From the NCBI RefSeq assembly GCF_022605725.1, contig NC_065556.1, forward strand, positions 806,001-870,000: a stretch of DNA of 64,000 nt, written 5' to 3'. Positions 21,791-32,905 of the stretch are shown here, piece by piece. The position numbers were made by a program, and so were the translations under genes. Every line of letters begins with the position of its first letter. The stretch's first letter is position 1. A model generated the notes under the pieces. That model was not told where the DNA came from. It made no database searches and worked only from the letters and a program-made list of their open reading frames with translations. Source of the stretch: Anthonomus grandis grandis (lineage: Eukaryota > Arthropoda > Insecta > Coleoptera > Curculionidae).

Positions 21791-22893
21791 TTGTGCATAA
21801 AATTTTGTATTTACATTCTTGCATATAAATTATTAAGGTTGTTTCTAGTATATGTAGTATATGTGTTTTTTACTTTAGTATTAATTTTTTAAGTAGCCTT
21901 AGATTATGACAGTTGTTAATATGTAAATATTATTGCTTTGTAAAATTTACAGTTAATGGGGTTTTCTCGTATTATAAATAAATAAATACATTATTGGCTG
22001 ATATACCCATATTTAATGAAGACGGGCCAATCGTCTTCCAGAATGACGGATCTCCTGCACACTATCGGGTCGCCGTTAGAAAATTTCTGGACAATACTTT
22101 TCCCAATTCGTGGATTGGAAGAGCAGGTCCCATCGCATGGCCTCCACGGTCCTCTGATTTAACCCCTCTCGATTTTTACGTATGAGGACGTGCGAAAGAA
22201 CTCGTGTACGAGGTGGAAATTGACAATCTAGACCACTTAATTCAAAGAATCAATGCCGCTTTTCTAACTGTCAGAGAAGAGATGCGACTTCGCCTTACGA
22301 CAGTAGAAATGCGACGGCGATGTAGGGCATGTATAAGAGCCAGGGGAGCGCAGTTTTAAAAAAATTTGTAATTTTGAAACAAATACATAAAATTTAAAAA
22401 ATATTTTTTTTTTACATTATGTTCCTTTAAAGTCATGAATTGTGGCAAGTTAGTCGGCTTTGTGTTACCCATTGTATATCATTGAAAAGAGTATTAACTG
22501 GAGATGTTTTTAAAACTACCTGAACATCTTGATAGATTTTAGTTTTTTTTTGCGTCAAGTTAAAGTTACCTTTCATAACTTTTTTTGCTACTTGTATTAA
22601 CTTTTTGAGCTCAAAACGAATTATTTCGGTATTATTTATACTTGATATTGATTTTTTTAGAATCAGGATACATTACAGACTAAATACAAATGTAAAAAAA
22701 AACGTGAAAAATATGTTGAAAAAATTGATATGTCAAAAGACATAATTTTTTGAAAATCCTGAAAATAACACAAAATCAATGATATAAAAAAACCCGAGAC
22801 TTTTAGAACACAAGTTTATTAAGAAAATATCTTCTATCTGAGCCTATCTATATGCCCACCAAGTTTGGCTAACCCTTCGCCAAAAACCCTGTA

Positions 22894-23090
22894 TAATATT
22901 CTGTTACTACAAAAGTGAGAAACGTTCGGCATTTAAAAAAACTTGAGACTAGTTTTTAAACTCGATTATTACACCTGAAATATTTGAAGAAATTCAAATT
23001 TTAAAAAATCACTTCGCCATACCAATCACTCATCCATATTATCTAATTTAATAACCCTATTTTTATACTAAATGTTTATATATAAAATTA
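22894..23090. other. Short AT-rich flank between mariner and pogo-like element
   Basis: No gene. It resembles 33360-33440 loosely (caccac.. and ctaatttaataaccctatttt-like words), so both sides of the pogo-like element may carry the same AT-rich dispersed repeat. Confidence 0.3.
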
Positions 23091-23449
23091 CGGTGAAACC
23101 TCTCTTGAGCGGACACTCATGGGACCTTCAAAAAGTATCCGCTCAACGGAGGTGTCCGTCCAAGGCAAAAAGGCCACACAGAAGCAAAATTAAACAGCAT
23201 GTTATTTTTTTAAACAAGTTTAATATTAATTATTTAATGACAATAAGTATATAATTAGGGTTTCAAAATAATTATAATTATGCAAAAAAAATAAATTTAA
23301 AAAACAAACCAAAACAAAAACTTATGAAATAACAAACCGAAAATAAACTAAACTAGTACATACATATATATAAAGATTTTTGTAAGAAATAATATGTAAA
23401 TATTTTGAAACACATGTACAAATTAAGATCATTTTTTATGTTTAAAATA

Positions 23450-24844
23450 TTATAATAAAGACATTTGTCGATTTTTTTTGTTGAGCAAAATATCTTGGAA
23501 ATGAAGATCAAGCTTAGATAGTAAATCTAGAGCAGATGGGTCACCCCTAGCCTGAGTGAAGCGTTTTAACTGTTGCGTCATATTAAAAGCCTGTTGATAG
23601 GTAGTCAATTCCTCTTCTTCCTCAACGTGTTCCTCTTCTGACTCATCGGATGATACCACTCTTGATTCGAAACCTCCAGAGGAAGGTCATCAATTTGCTC
23701 CAATATTAAATCATTGTCTACAATAAAAAATTCGTTGATATCATTATTGTTTATCACTCCAAAATTATTTTTATTCCTCAACATTTGAGCTAAAAGTGAC
23801 AATGGAATATCGTCTTCATTTTCCCAGATTTCCATGTTTTCTGCTCTATTTTCTGAACTATTAGATTGTGTAATGCCAGACTTAATAAAGCAATTTTGAA
23901 CCCTTTTCTTTGTCACTTGGTCCCATGCAATGTTTATAAAGTAAATTGCATTTAGGACGTGTGTTTTTCTGGCTAATTCTTGGGCTGATTCAGCAGTATT
24001 TATGGCTAATAAAAAATTTTTAATAATGATTCTCCAATAAAATGTTTTAAAACTCTTAAGAATGCCCTGATCTAAAGGCTGTACAATAGAGGTGCAGTTT
24101 GGAGGCAAAAAAATCAATTTAATATTTTTCAATCTTAATCCCTTGATTTCTCGTTTTTCACGCATCATTTTTTTATCAAATTGATTTAACCATTCGGCCA
24201 TTAGTTCATCGGTCATCCAAGCTTTTTTATTCCACCTATAAGTAACTCGCAATTCTTTCACATTAATTTTTTTAAATGCTCTTGGTTTGGCCGTTTTTTC
24301 GATCACTAGAGGTTTTTCTTTTTGTCCCTCCATATTTACACAAAAAAGTATAGTCAGTCTTTCTTTTGAAAATTTACCTCCAATACATCTTTCTCGCTTC
24401 AAATGTAGAGTCCTGTTTGGCACTGCTCGGAAAAATAGCCGAGTCTGATCAGCATTATAGCATATTTTTGGGAACATAGTTCTTAATTATAGATGGTACT
24501 TTCTTCCAAAATGTCGTGGCATCGGCAGAGTTCACACTTGCGGCCTCCCCACTGATAGTTCTAAAAGCAATGTTGTGCCGGGTACGAAACTTTTGCAGCC
24601 AACCTTCTGATGCACTGAAAGTTCTATACCCCAAACCATCAGCGATTTCTTTGGCTTTCGTTTTAACAATTGTACCTAAAAAGATAATAGGCACATGTAA
24701 AATATATAGTAATATGTGTAATAATTGAAGTATGTTACCTGATAATGGAATATTTTTGATTCGAGCTCTAATGAACCACTCATAGCACTGTCTGTCAGTT
24801 AGCACTTTACGTTTCGACGATATATCGGTTGTTACGCTAATAAC
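23450..24844 (-). pseudogene. pogo/Tigger-like transposase (CENP-B HTH and DDE domains)
   Basis: The exon begins at 24844 after a splice acceptor. TDRQCYEWFIRAR opens the CENP-B type helix-turn-helix. A 63-base GT..AG intron (24738-24676) separates NIPLSG from TIVKTKAKEIADGLGYRTF. After SEGWLQKFRTRHNI a frameshift near 24470 leads to the DDE domain: ICYNADQTRLFF (first Asp), PPNCTSIVQPLDQGIL (the second conserved Asp region). A further frameshift near 23650 joins the C-terminal tail, 23659-23450, which is acidic and ends like Jerky/Tigger proteins. No N-terminal Psq helix-turn-helix was found; it may lie in the exon beyond the Harbinger. The protein would bind the element ends and move them. 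Confidence 0.85.
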
Positions 24845-25245
24845 GCTAAAAGATACGACAATAAACTAAAGCCAAATGCATTAACAAAACAGTCAAAACA
24901 CAAAAACATCCCGACAAACCGGTTCCATGCGAGGAGTACAGCCGGGTACAGACCTAAATCTCGTTTCAGATGGACGCGTATGGTACGCGCGCGTACCGTA
25001 CGCGTGACGTCGAGTATTATAATTCAAATGTAAGTTTTCACATGGACGCGTAGAGCGTATGGCTGTGAGCGCGCGTTTATTCTTGCGCGCGGGAGTCGAC
25101 ACTGCCCGTGCGCCCCGCGTAGGAACGCGAGGCTCAAATTGCTCGGATTCAATCAGTTGCTTTCAGACGGTACGACGCGTACTGTCTTTTATCTGTGTTC
25201 ATAGTTGCCGATACCGACAAATATTTCGTTTCTGGAAAACAGAAA

Positions 25246-27197
25246 ATGGCTCATAATAATATGGATACTGAACTTCTTATTGGAGAAGTCGAACAGAGAT
25301 CTAATTTGTGGGATGTTTCGAACGAAGGGTACAAAAACAGAGACCTAAGGCAAAAATCTTGGGAAGATATAGGAACAAGTTTAATTGATGGTTTCAATAA
25401 CTTATCACATGCAGAAAAAAAACAGATATGTAAGTATAAAATATTTTTATTAACATAGCTTTTGGTATTCAAATACAAAAACTTATATGCTCAGATTTAA
25501 TGTGTTTTACTATCTTGCCAAGAAACCTTTTCATCACCTATGACATAATTAGCAAACACGTCTCTAACTGTATTGCTAATAACAGGATTTTGAGATAATA
25601 CTGGTTGTGCAGTATCCAGAAATCCGCTCACTGTTAATGTATCTTCAAATTTAAAACCGTCTCTTAATCGAACCACATTGTGTAAAATACAACAAGCCTT
25701 TACTATTTTCACTGCAAGAGAAACTTTAACGTTTAGTGGCCTGTGAAATATTCTCCACTTATTTGAAAGTATTCCAAATGAGCATTCGATATACCTTCTA
25801 GCACGGGTTAATCTATAGTTAAATATCTTTTTTTTATAATTAATATTCTTTCTTGTATATGGACGTAATAATTGTTTTGTTAACGGAAAGGCTTTATCAC
25901 CTACTATAATGTATGGCAATTTAGTGTCGTCAGAACCAGGTAATGATTTTCTACTAGGAATATTTAAAGAATTATCGTTAAGTTTTTTCATGAAAGATCC
26001 ACTTTTGAATACTGTCGAATCCGAAAACTTGCCATATGCCCCAACATCAATAAAAGTAAAACAATAGTTTGCATCACAAATTGCCAACAAAAGAATAGAA
26101 AAAAAGTGTCTGTAATTGAAACACAGTGACCCACTTTTTATTGGCTTGATTATTCTTACATGCTTCCCATCAACGGCTCCGATGCAATTGGGAAAATTGG
26201 CACGTATTTCAAACTCCATAGACATTTTCTCCCATTTTTCTTCAGATGGCATTCCCATAAACTCGTTTTTCAGTTGTTTCCAGATAACAGTACAAACTTC
26301 ATTAACAATTGTACTTATGGTTGATATACCCAGTCTATATGAATAGTGTAAATCCGTGAAAGTATTCCCACTTGCTAAGTACCTGAAATAAATATTTTAT
26401 TGTAAAATATCTCCTTTTTCCTTTAAGTGGAAAAGCTGCAAAAACGATGGAAAACATCCAGAGATGCATTTATACGATGCCGCAATAAAGGCAAGACTTT
26501 AAAGAGTGGTTCAGCGGCCAAGAAGCTGAGTAAATATATCTATTACGAGAATTTGAAATTTTTGGAGAAAGGTTTAGATCTAAATAAGTAAGATATTTTC
26601 TCATTGTTATTTTGTTGTGAACTTTAATACGTGTATTGTTTTAGCACTCAGACAAATTTGGAAAATTCTGAAGATGAGGAGGCAAATGAAGTTGAGAACG
26701 ATGAGGTTGATGCAGATCTAGAAGAAACTGACAGAGTTGAGCAAGTGGAACGCGCTGAAACAACGAAGCGAAAAAAAATCAGATAAGCTTGAAGACTGCC
26801 TAATGCGATTTTTGGAGAGGAGTCAATATCAACAATTTGATGAAGATAAGTCGTTTCTAGAGTCTTTGTTACCGTCACTAAAAAAATTTAACGACAACCA
26901 AAAACAAAAGAGTTTCGAATAGGAGTTCTAAATCTAATTAAAAAAATTACAAAACCTTTGCCAACGATACCACAATGGGAATATACATATAATTATCAAC
27001 AACCTTATAACAACTACGGCAATTGGCAACAGGCTTCCGGATCCAGATCCACAACAACAATATCAACGCCCGCGGTTTCACCCTCATCTGGAAGTTATAC
27101 ATCGATTCCACGTTCTCCTGCGCCTCCCTATCAAAATACTGTTCTTGGTGATAATGAGAATCAATTTAATGACATGATTGAATATAGACAGTTGTAG
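25246..27197 (+). pseudogene. Harbinger partner protein with MADF and BESS motifs
   Basis: Exon 1 starts MAHNNMDTELLIGEVEQR at 25246 and reaches the donor at about 25432 (gtaagta). Exon 2 begins near 26428 with VEKLQKRWKTSRDAFIRC, the second half of a MADF DNA-binding domain. It ends at the donor gtaaga (26589), and a short intron ends at ttttag near 26642. Exon 3 is acidic (EDEEANEVENDE). A one-base slip in a run of eight A (26769-26776) breaks the frame before SDKLEDCLMRFL and the BESS-like SFLESLLPSLKKFN. A two-base slip near 26917 precedes the Tyr/Pro-rich tail, which ends at 27197. MADF/Myb-like partners help Harbinger transposases reach the nucleus and the ends. It is divergent to the transposase, with exon 1 antisense to its 3' side. 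Confidence 0.75.
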
Positions 27198-27703
27198 TCT
27201 GCATCTCTGATTTTCTATTTCCTATTAAAATTTTGTTAAAAACTACTTGTAATAATACAATAAGTACAAATATATTTGTGTAAATACGCAAAACCCATAT
27301 GCTTTTCTTATTTTAATCAACACCACTTTATCACACTATTTATCATACTTTTGCGAATGACATGATACTAATAAATATAGAAAAATAAATGTATAGTAAA
27401 TTTTTACTTGCCTTAGAGTCACACATAGCCTTTCCCTTGTTGAAATTGACAGTCGAACCACATTTGGATGCTTCAAATTATTTTACTATGTAATTCATCA
27501 AACGTTGTTATTGACATACGAAAATAATTAAAGAACTTTTTTGGATGTTCACGTAATTCCGAATACATTGTAACGAATGCACCTTTAAGTAATCGCTTTT
27601 CAACAATGGGGTGTACCCATATCTTTTTCTTTTGTTTACGTTTTTTTAAAAGGTAATATGCAGCAATGGCAACAACGCTAGATGTTTCCTCTTGCATGTT
27701 CAT
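25497..27703 (-). CDS. Harbinger DDE transposase (two exons)
   Basis: Exon 1 is 27703-27473 (MNMQEETSSVVAIAAYYLLK, then HPKKFFNYFRMSITTFDELH). The main exon runs from about 26383 to 25497. It reads LASGNTFTDLHYSYR, IVNEVCTVIWKQL, FPNCIGAVDGKHVRI (first Asp), ICDANYCFTFIDVGAYGKFSDS (second Asp), and RLTRARRYIECSFGILSNKW (Glu). These are the motifs of the DDE_4 domain of PIF/Harbinger nucleases. I see no stop within the main exon, so the catalytic part looks intact. The intron between the exons holds most of the partner gene on the other strand. The protein cuts and pastes the element together with the MADF partner. Confidence 0.85.
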
Positions 27704-27907
27704 TTTTGTACTGCCGTCAGCGCTAGTCGGTACGCCCCATGTGAAATTAAAAACGACGCGTAGTCATACGCGTGACCTTAATACGCGCGGAAGCTGCCAC
27801 AAACCGTACCAACTTGTACCAACGCGCCTCCGACGGGCCCCTTTGAGCGCGTCGAAAATACCGACAGAAAATGGATCGCAGCGCGCCCACAACGGGCAGC
27901 TCGCGCG

Positions 27908-28115
27908 AAATACGAACGTTGAACGACACGGAGACTTTTTAAAAACAGTTTTATTTCTAAAAGTACAAACTGACAGTATAACATGCAGCAACAGAAACAA
28001 TGAGATAAAGCGACTTAAAATCTAAGGTTTATATAATGCAAAAAGTACTGATGTAGCCAACCACGCAAGTGGGTAGATTTACACTGGAGAGTCAGCTCTT
28101 CTTAGGCATATAACT
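27908..28115 (-). repeat. 3' LTR of the errantivirus-like element
   Basis: 208 bp, preceded (on the minus strand) by a purine tract at 28116-28132. It ends TTCGTATTT. About four differences from the 5' LTR give roughly 98% identity by eye. Confidence 0.9.
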
Positions 28116-28124
28116 CCTCCCTCC

Positions 28125-29656
28125 TTAAGAGGCAAACATAATGGAGTGTGTTTGCTCTCCTGGCTCTTCAGGGTTGGAAGTGGCAGGTCCAGGTTTTAGC
28201 TTCTGGCATCTTGGAAGCAGCTTCTTCTGGGCAACCACTAGTAAAGTTATGATTATAATAATGACAATAATCAGGGTACTGTTGATTATTGTTGAAGTCT
28301 GGATCGGTGAAACGTCGTCAATGGGATGTAGCTGGTTCGCTAGGCTCCTAAGTTCATATAAGTCTTGTATGTTGACTTGACTTATATTGGGTAACTTGTA
28401 ATGTCTGGATATTTGGGGTTTGTAGTCCTGGATTTCTGGTAGTACCAAAGGTTTCCCTTTTACTAGTTTGATATCGTTGGAATATGTTTTTCCATCAAGC
28501 TTTATTCCGCAGTTTGCAGGAATTTGGATAAGGGTAGGTTCTTCCAGAGTTATATATTGGTCCGTCGTACATTTGGTAAGGACTTGTGTGTTTTTGGTTG
28601 GGATGATTAAGAATTGTCCTTGAGTAACTTGTTCAGCTAGGGGTTGAACAAGATGGGTTTGCAGGGGTGTGCAACTTGTTGGTGGACGTTTTTCCAACAA
28701 CTCAATAGTGCAACTATCCTGAGGGTAAAAGTTCTCTAGGCAGTAGAATGTTTTCTCGATTTCTGGGCATAAGCTGTCTTCAAATTGGATGTCGACTTCT
28801 TCTTGTGCCAGGTAGGGGTGTTTTGGAATAATGATGGAATTGTTTTGTATGATAGGAAGTAGGTGGTGGAAAGTGGCTTGTTTAAGTTTTAATATAGGGA
28901 CATAAATTGCGAAAATTATTTTATTACTTGAAAAACTTACTTGTGTTCCAAGGAATTGATAGTACGAAAGAATGTTCTTAAAATTTGGCAAAGCTCTAGG
29001 ATCGTAAATAGTTTCCAAGCATTCCATCATTTCTCTGATTTCGTTTACCGAAATTACAGAATTGTGTACAGCATTAAGCTTTGCGAAGGTGATGGCGTTT
29101 TCTAGGTTATTCAAAAAGTTTATTAAGTTTTGGCAATCTAAATTAATTTGAGAAATTACACCTTCGAAAGAAATATAAACATACGTATTATTTATTTCAT
29201 TTTCTATATACATTTGTAGCATGTCATTTGTAGCATGTTGATCCCTTTTTCTAACTTAATTTGGTTATTTATAAGACTAGATATTGTGGAGTTATAGTTA
29301 TCAATAAGTTTCTTTGACAATGACATTTGCGAGTTTACCGTCTTGACTAAATTGTCTTTATCTTTTTGCAAACTTATTATCGCGTCAGTATAGTATTTTT
29401 CATCGTCGGCATCAAGGGTGCCAAATAACCATTTGTTTATTTTCCCTACTATGTTGAGCAGACCTCTTTTAGTCCTGCCTGTGGGTTCAAGATTTAGCAA
29501 TTTACTTTGAGTAATATTAATTAAATACTCGGTTCTGAGTATTAAGCCATGGGTTAGGCCAATAAAATTTAAGGGATGATTCGATTTTCCTTCAGAGGTT
29601 TGAGGCTTTAATTTGTTAAAATATACTTGTATATTATTTAGTTGTTGTTTTAGCAA
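28125..29656 (-). pseudogene. env: Env-like glycoprotein of the errantivirus-like element, frameshifted
   Basis: Two overlapping frames (29656-29204 and 29222-28125) carry one protein of the insect errantivirus Env type, related to baculovirus F proteins. In the first part GRTKRGLLNIVGKINKWLFG gives a furin-like site RTKR followed by a hydrophobic candidate fusion segment. The second part has Cys-containing ectodomain sequence and, near the end, a membrane segment (IIVIIIIITLLVV) followed by a short basic tail. The frame is broken by an exact 14-base tandem duplication of catttgtagcatgt (29211-29224 and 29225-29238). A signal peptide is not evident at the listed start. Env proteins of this class would mediate membrane fusion; this one is interrupted. 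Confidence 0.8.
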
Positions 29657-29802
29657 GTGTGTGTCAATAAAATGGAGAAAAGTGTGTTTAGTGTAAATTA
29701 TCTTAGATGGTCCTAATGAAATAGGAAGAATGGGGTTTTTGATAGGGGTTAATTTAACGTCGTCGCTGTGTGTCAGTTGAAGTACCTGCGTTATTAGTAG
29801 TG

Positions 29803-30840
29803 TCAGTAAAGTGTCAGTGGAAAGATCTTCATGGTAAGATCTTCATGGAAAGATCTTGGTGGTCTTCGTGCGAAGTTTTTATGATAAGTTCCCGAGTTTG
29901 TTTTTAACTTTATCGAGGACTGATCTTTTATTATAGTTTTCCTGAATTTAGGAAGGGCTTTACTTCGTAACTTAGTTCTAATGTAAGCGGGCTTAGACAC
30001 GTCGAATTTAGGGGGTTCTTCACGACTTTCATTTCTTTTAGATATGATCCTTTCTTTAATAGCTTGGTTGTTTTCTGCTATTTTATCGTAAATCTTTTGT
30101 CATTTTTCTTTATGATTTTGAACATAGTCGGAGACAATTATGTGGTCGTTAAGATCGAAAGGGTTAGTATCATTTATGTGACCTTTGATGATTTCGAAAG
30201 GAGTAAATTTGGTTACGCTATGAATGGAATTATTCTAACCTAGGATAGCACGTTTCATAAGTTGCTCAGTTGTGAGGCGATTTTGTTCCTCTTTAAGACA
30301 ACGATAACCTTGGATTATGGAAGAATGGAATCGTTCCACAGGAGAGTTAGAGTTGCTATTTTTAGCAGTAGTGTAATGCAATTCTATTTTATATAATTGA
30401 CAAAAGTCTTCGAAATCCTTGTTTTTGAATTCGGTTCCACGATCACATGTGATTTTAAGAGGTAAACCATGATGGGAGATGAAGTTTAGGAAACACTCTA
30501 TGATGCTTGGGCCTGTTAGGCTTTTAAGATGATAAGCTTGTTCATATCTAGAAAAAGCGTCGATTATTGTCAAGAATGATTCATTATTGATTTTGAACGA
30601 GTCGATATGAATTTGTTGGAACGGTTTCGAGGTAGAAGGGGTCAGATTGAATTTTATGGCGGGTGGATTCCTGTCATATTTATTCTTTTGACATATCTCG
30701 CAAAGATTAACATATTGTTTGATATCTTCAACCATTTTGGGCCAATAAAATCTAGCAGTTAGAGCACATTTCATTTCTGAAATTCCTCTATGGCAAGTCT
30801 TAGTAGTGTGATAGAGTCTAAGTTTGTCTTGCTGATCGTC
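29803..30840 (-). pseudogene. pol: Integrase and C-terminal part of Pol, errantivirus-like element
   Basis: The integrase frame can be read from about 30940 to 30235. It shows the zinc domain (HTTKTCHRG, later CEICQKNKYDRNP), IHIDSFKI with the first Asp, TCDRGTEFKNKDF with the second, and NSNSPVERFHSSI with the Glu. A stop after KRAILG at about 30235 and further breaks divide it from the C-terminal part, 30000-29803 (FDVSKPAYIRTKLRSKALPKFR). A 13-15 base word, agatcttcatgg, is repeated in tandem near 29822-29855. The RT and RNase H that should precede the integrase are absent. Confidence 0.8.
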
Positions 30841-30988
30841 CTGAGTTTCGATATCTTCTAGGAATATCGTACTTTGAACAAACTTAAAGAAGGAGTTTAC
30901 AAAAAGTTCTTGTAAAGGTTGATATGGATAGGTTTTGAAAATTTAGAGAGTCAGTATTATAAATTTCATTTGAATGTTGGGGATTTTT

Positions 30989-32290
30989 CTATTGTTTGTT
31001 TAATTCGACATTTTGATCAATTTCATCAAAATAGTCTTGAGCATATTCTGTTTCCCAATTATCAGCATAATTGGTGCAATATGCGCCTTCATAATTATCA
31101 GAATATTCTCCAGAGGATTCATCAGGATATTCCTGGTGATTTAATTCCTGGAATGTGAAGTTGGGTTTTATATTTGGATTTGTTTGGAAATAGTTGCGAT
31201 TTCCATACTGTGGGGGTGGTCTGAAACTTCTCATAGAAGGAGTTCTAGAAGTGGTGGACATTGGTTCTGGTTTTGGTAAGTCCCGCGGATTTATTTGACC
31301 GGGTTTGAAAACATTCTTTGGTTTTCCAAAAACTTGACTGTTAGTGAAGTATTTTTGGGGTGGTAACTGTCTTGGGAGTAGCATGTTAACAGGGCCAGTT
31401 GAAAATTGGGACGTTTGCATTTGTGGAGTGAAAGAGTTAGGTTGATTAGTGAACTGTGGTGTTTGATAGTACTGTTGTTGATTGGGTTGTGAATTAAAGG
31501 AGTTATTGTAATTTTGCCTATTATATGACTGAGGGTTACTCGGGGGATTACTATTCCTAAAGTTATTATATGCATTATTATTAGCATTGTGACTAGATTT
31601 TTCAAACTTATTTGTTTCGAAACTGCCATAAAGCCTTTCGAAATTTTCGAACTCTTTAATATAGGCCATTGCGTCTTCAAGACCGGCGGGTCTTTTTAGA
31701 TGCATATTATTTTTTTGAATGCCTGTACAGCCTGCAATAAAAGTGTTTAGGGCAGTTTTTTCATAATGTTTAATGTGTCAAAGTTTTTCATTAGTACTAT
31801 AGCTAGAATCATTACTTATTTTTTGAGCAATATCGTTTCTTAAAAGTTGAAGCCTATTACCAAAACTTAATAAATGTTCATTTTTGTCAGGTCTGGTTCT
31901 AACTAACTCTTGAGTTAGACAATCCAGATCTCTACGGTCTGAAAAGCATTGTATTAAAGCATCACGTAAAGTAAACCAATCAGTTATTTCGGCACGGTTA
32001 CCGACTAAACTTTCAGCTTTAATAATTAATTTTTCTTGGATACATTCGAATATATGTTTATTTAATTCCTCGTCGTTGAGGTTCCTATAACTATCAATAA
32101 AGCTTTCGCACCTACTAATAAATTTATTAAACTTATTGCAATCACCATCGTAAGGCTTAATATTGCTCAATTTAGATCTGAAAAGATCCCAATTTACTTT
32201 GGGGGTAGTGGATGGTGGAGTCATTTCTATAAGTTTTTCTATTAAAGATAAATCACTGAGTGAAGTACTTAGTTCTTCTATATCGTTCAT
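30989..32290 (-). pseudogene. gag: Gag of the errantivirus-like element, one nonsense codon
   Basis: The frame starts MNDIEELSTSLSDLSLIEKL at 32290 and reads to a stop at about 31778 after STNEKL, then continues in the same frame to 30989. The first part has the Gag capsid pattern (FNKFISRCESFID, LRDALIQCFSDRRDLDCL). The second is rich in Asn, Gln, Pro and Ser and ends in an acidic tail with repeated Glu-Tyr words. No zinc knuckle is visible, which is usual for errantivirus Gag. After the tail the sequence passes into integrase. Confidence 0.78.
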
Positions 32291-32680
32291 AAAAATGATA
32301 AAAATGTTCTAAAACTAAATGCGATCCATGCGCTTGAGATTAAAATTAAATACGATCAATTCGTTGAAACTATCGACTAAAATTGCATTCAATATGCTGG
32401 AAATAAAATCTATATGCGTTTAATTCGCGAAAATCCCTAAATATCCCTATAAATTCCTTAAGAACAGAGGGTTTATAGAGGTGAAAGGAAAAGGCACTTA
32501 CTGCGTGACTTCTTCTTCCTGTGATCTCTTGAATCTGCCTACAGAGGTGTCAGGTGTCGCTGGTTCTTCTGGATTGCACTATTAGTGTTGGAAAACACTC
32601 CTAGAAGTCTTTGTTTTTCGGCACGATTTCCGTACGGTACGAAAATTTTGTAGACCGACTTTCCGGACGTCTAGGGCACA

Positions 32681-32697
32681 ATCCTACCGACTGCGCC
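32681..32697 (-). promoter_or_regulatory. Primer binding site, tRNA-Ser type
   Basis: The minus strand reads GGCGCAGTCGGTAGGAT directly after the 5' LTR. This is the primer site known for the 17.6/297/ZAM group of errantiviruses. Confidence 0.85.
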
Positions 32698-32905
32698 AAA
32701 TACGAACGTTGAACGACACGGAGACTTTTTAAAAATAATTTTATTTCTAAAAGTACAAACTGATAGTATAACATGCAGCAACAGAAACAATGAGATAAAG
32801 CGACTTAAAATCTAAGGTTAATATAATGCAAAAAGTACTGATGTAGCCAACCACGCAAGTGGGTAGATTTACACTGGAGAGTCAGCTCTTCTTAGGCATA
32901 TAACT
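32698..32905 (-). repeat. 5' LTR of the errantivirus-like element
   Basis: 208 bp, AGTTATATGCC to CGTATTT on the minus strand, with CGCG outside. It pairs with 27908-28115. Confidence 0.9.

Larger units (their letters stand above)
18294..21989 (+). mobile_element. Non-LTR retrotransposon (LINE), 5'-truncated, split by a foldback element
   Basis: The target duplication attattg flanks it (18287-18293 and 21990-21996) and falls exactly inside the mariner transposase frame. It begins in the linker between endonuclease and RT, so the 5' half was never copied. The 3' end is an A/T-rich tail (ataaataaataaa) at 21970-21989. Confidence 0.85.
17522..22359 (+). pseudogene. Mariner transposase, split by a LINE insertion and carrying stops
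   Basis: The start MAAYTTEEYADIVFAYGRAN at 17522 is followed by stops at about 17597 and 17612. The helix-turn-helix part reads on at 17636-17860 (RINRRQYDV, FDEDPTTSTRKVATDLNIS). After a frameshifted stretch the first catalytic Asp is in ILWTDESTF near 18058. The frame runs to LPQLLL at 18293, where the LINE sits. It resumes at 21997 with ADIPIFNEDGPIVFQNDG (second Asp), then SSDLTPLDFYV (third Asp), a stop after Tyr-Val, and ends RRCRACIRARGAQF at 22359. The motifs are those of IS630/Tc1-mariner proteins with a DDD-type site. Confidence 0.88.
16611..22891 (+). mobile_element. Tc1/mariner element with ~670-bp inverted arms, split by a LINE
   Basis: The ends CAGGGTGTTTGGC and GCCAAAAACCCTG are flanked by TA on both sides (16609-16610, 22892-22893). 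The left arm (16611 to about 17280) is an inverted copy of the right arm (about 22225-22891). The arms are long enough to include the last ~40 codons of the transposase, so the left arm carries a reversed piece of that gene. Without the LINE the element would be about 2.6 kb. Confidence 0.88.
27908..32905 (-). mobile_element. Errantivirus-like LTR element with env, lacking protease-RT-RNase H
   Basis: Two 208-bp LTRs (27908-28115 and 32698-32905) start AGTTATATGCC on the minus strand and differ at about four positions. The 4-bp duplication CGCG flanks the element (27904-27907, 32906-32909). It is an alternating pyrimidine-purine word, as gypsy-group elements prefer. A 17-base primer site for tRNA-Ser type priming follows the 5' LTR. 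Gag, integrase and env are present, but the gag end runs into the integrase near 30945-30985 with protease, RT and RNase H missing. Such a copy could move only with enzymes supplied by a relative. Confidence 0.9.

Noticed and set aside
25246..27197. Host MADF/BESS transcription factor gene
   Set aside because: It lies opposite and interleaved with a Harbinger transposase between shared CG-rich ends, and is frameshifted; MADF partners are standard in Harbinger elements.
27666..28025. Short overlapping frames in the CG-rich DNA around 27700-28000
   Set aside because: They lie in the Harbinger subterminal region and LTR, in several frames at once, with no motif; high GC simply lowers stop frequency.
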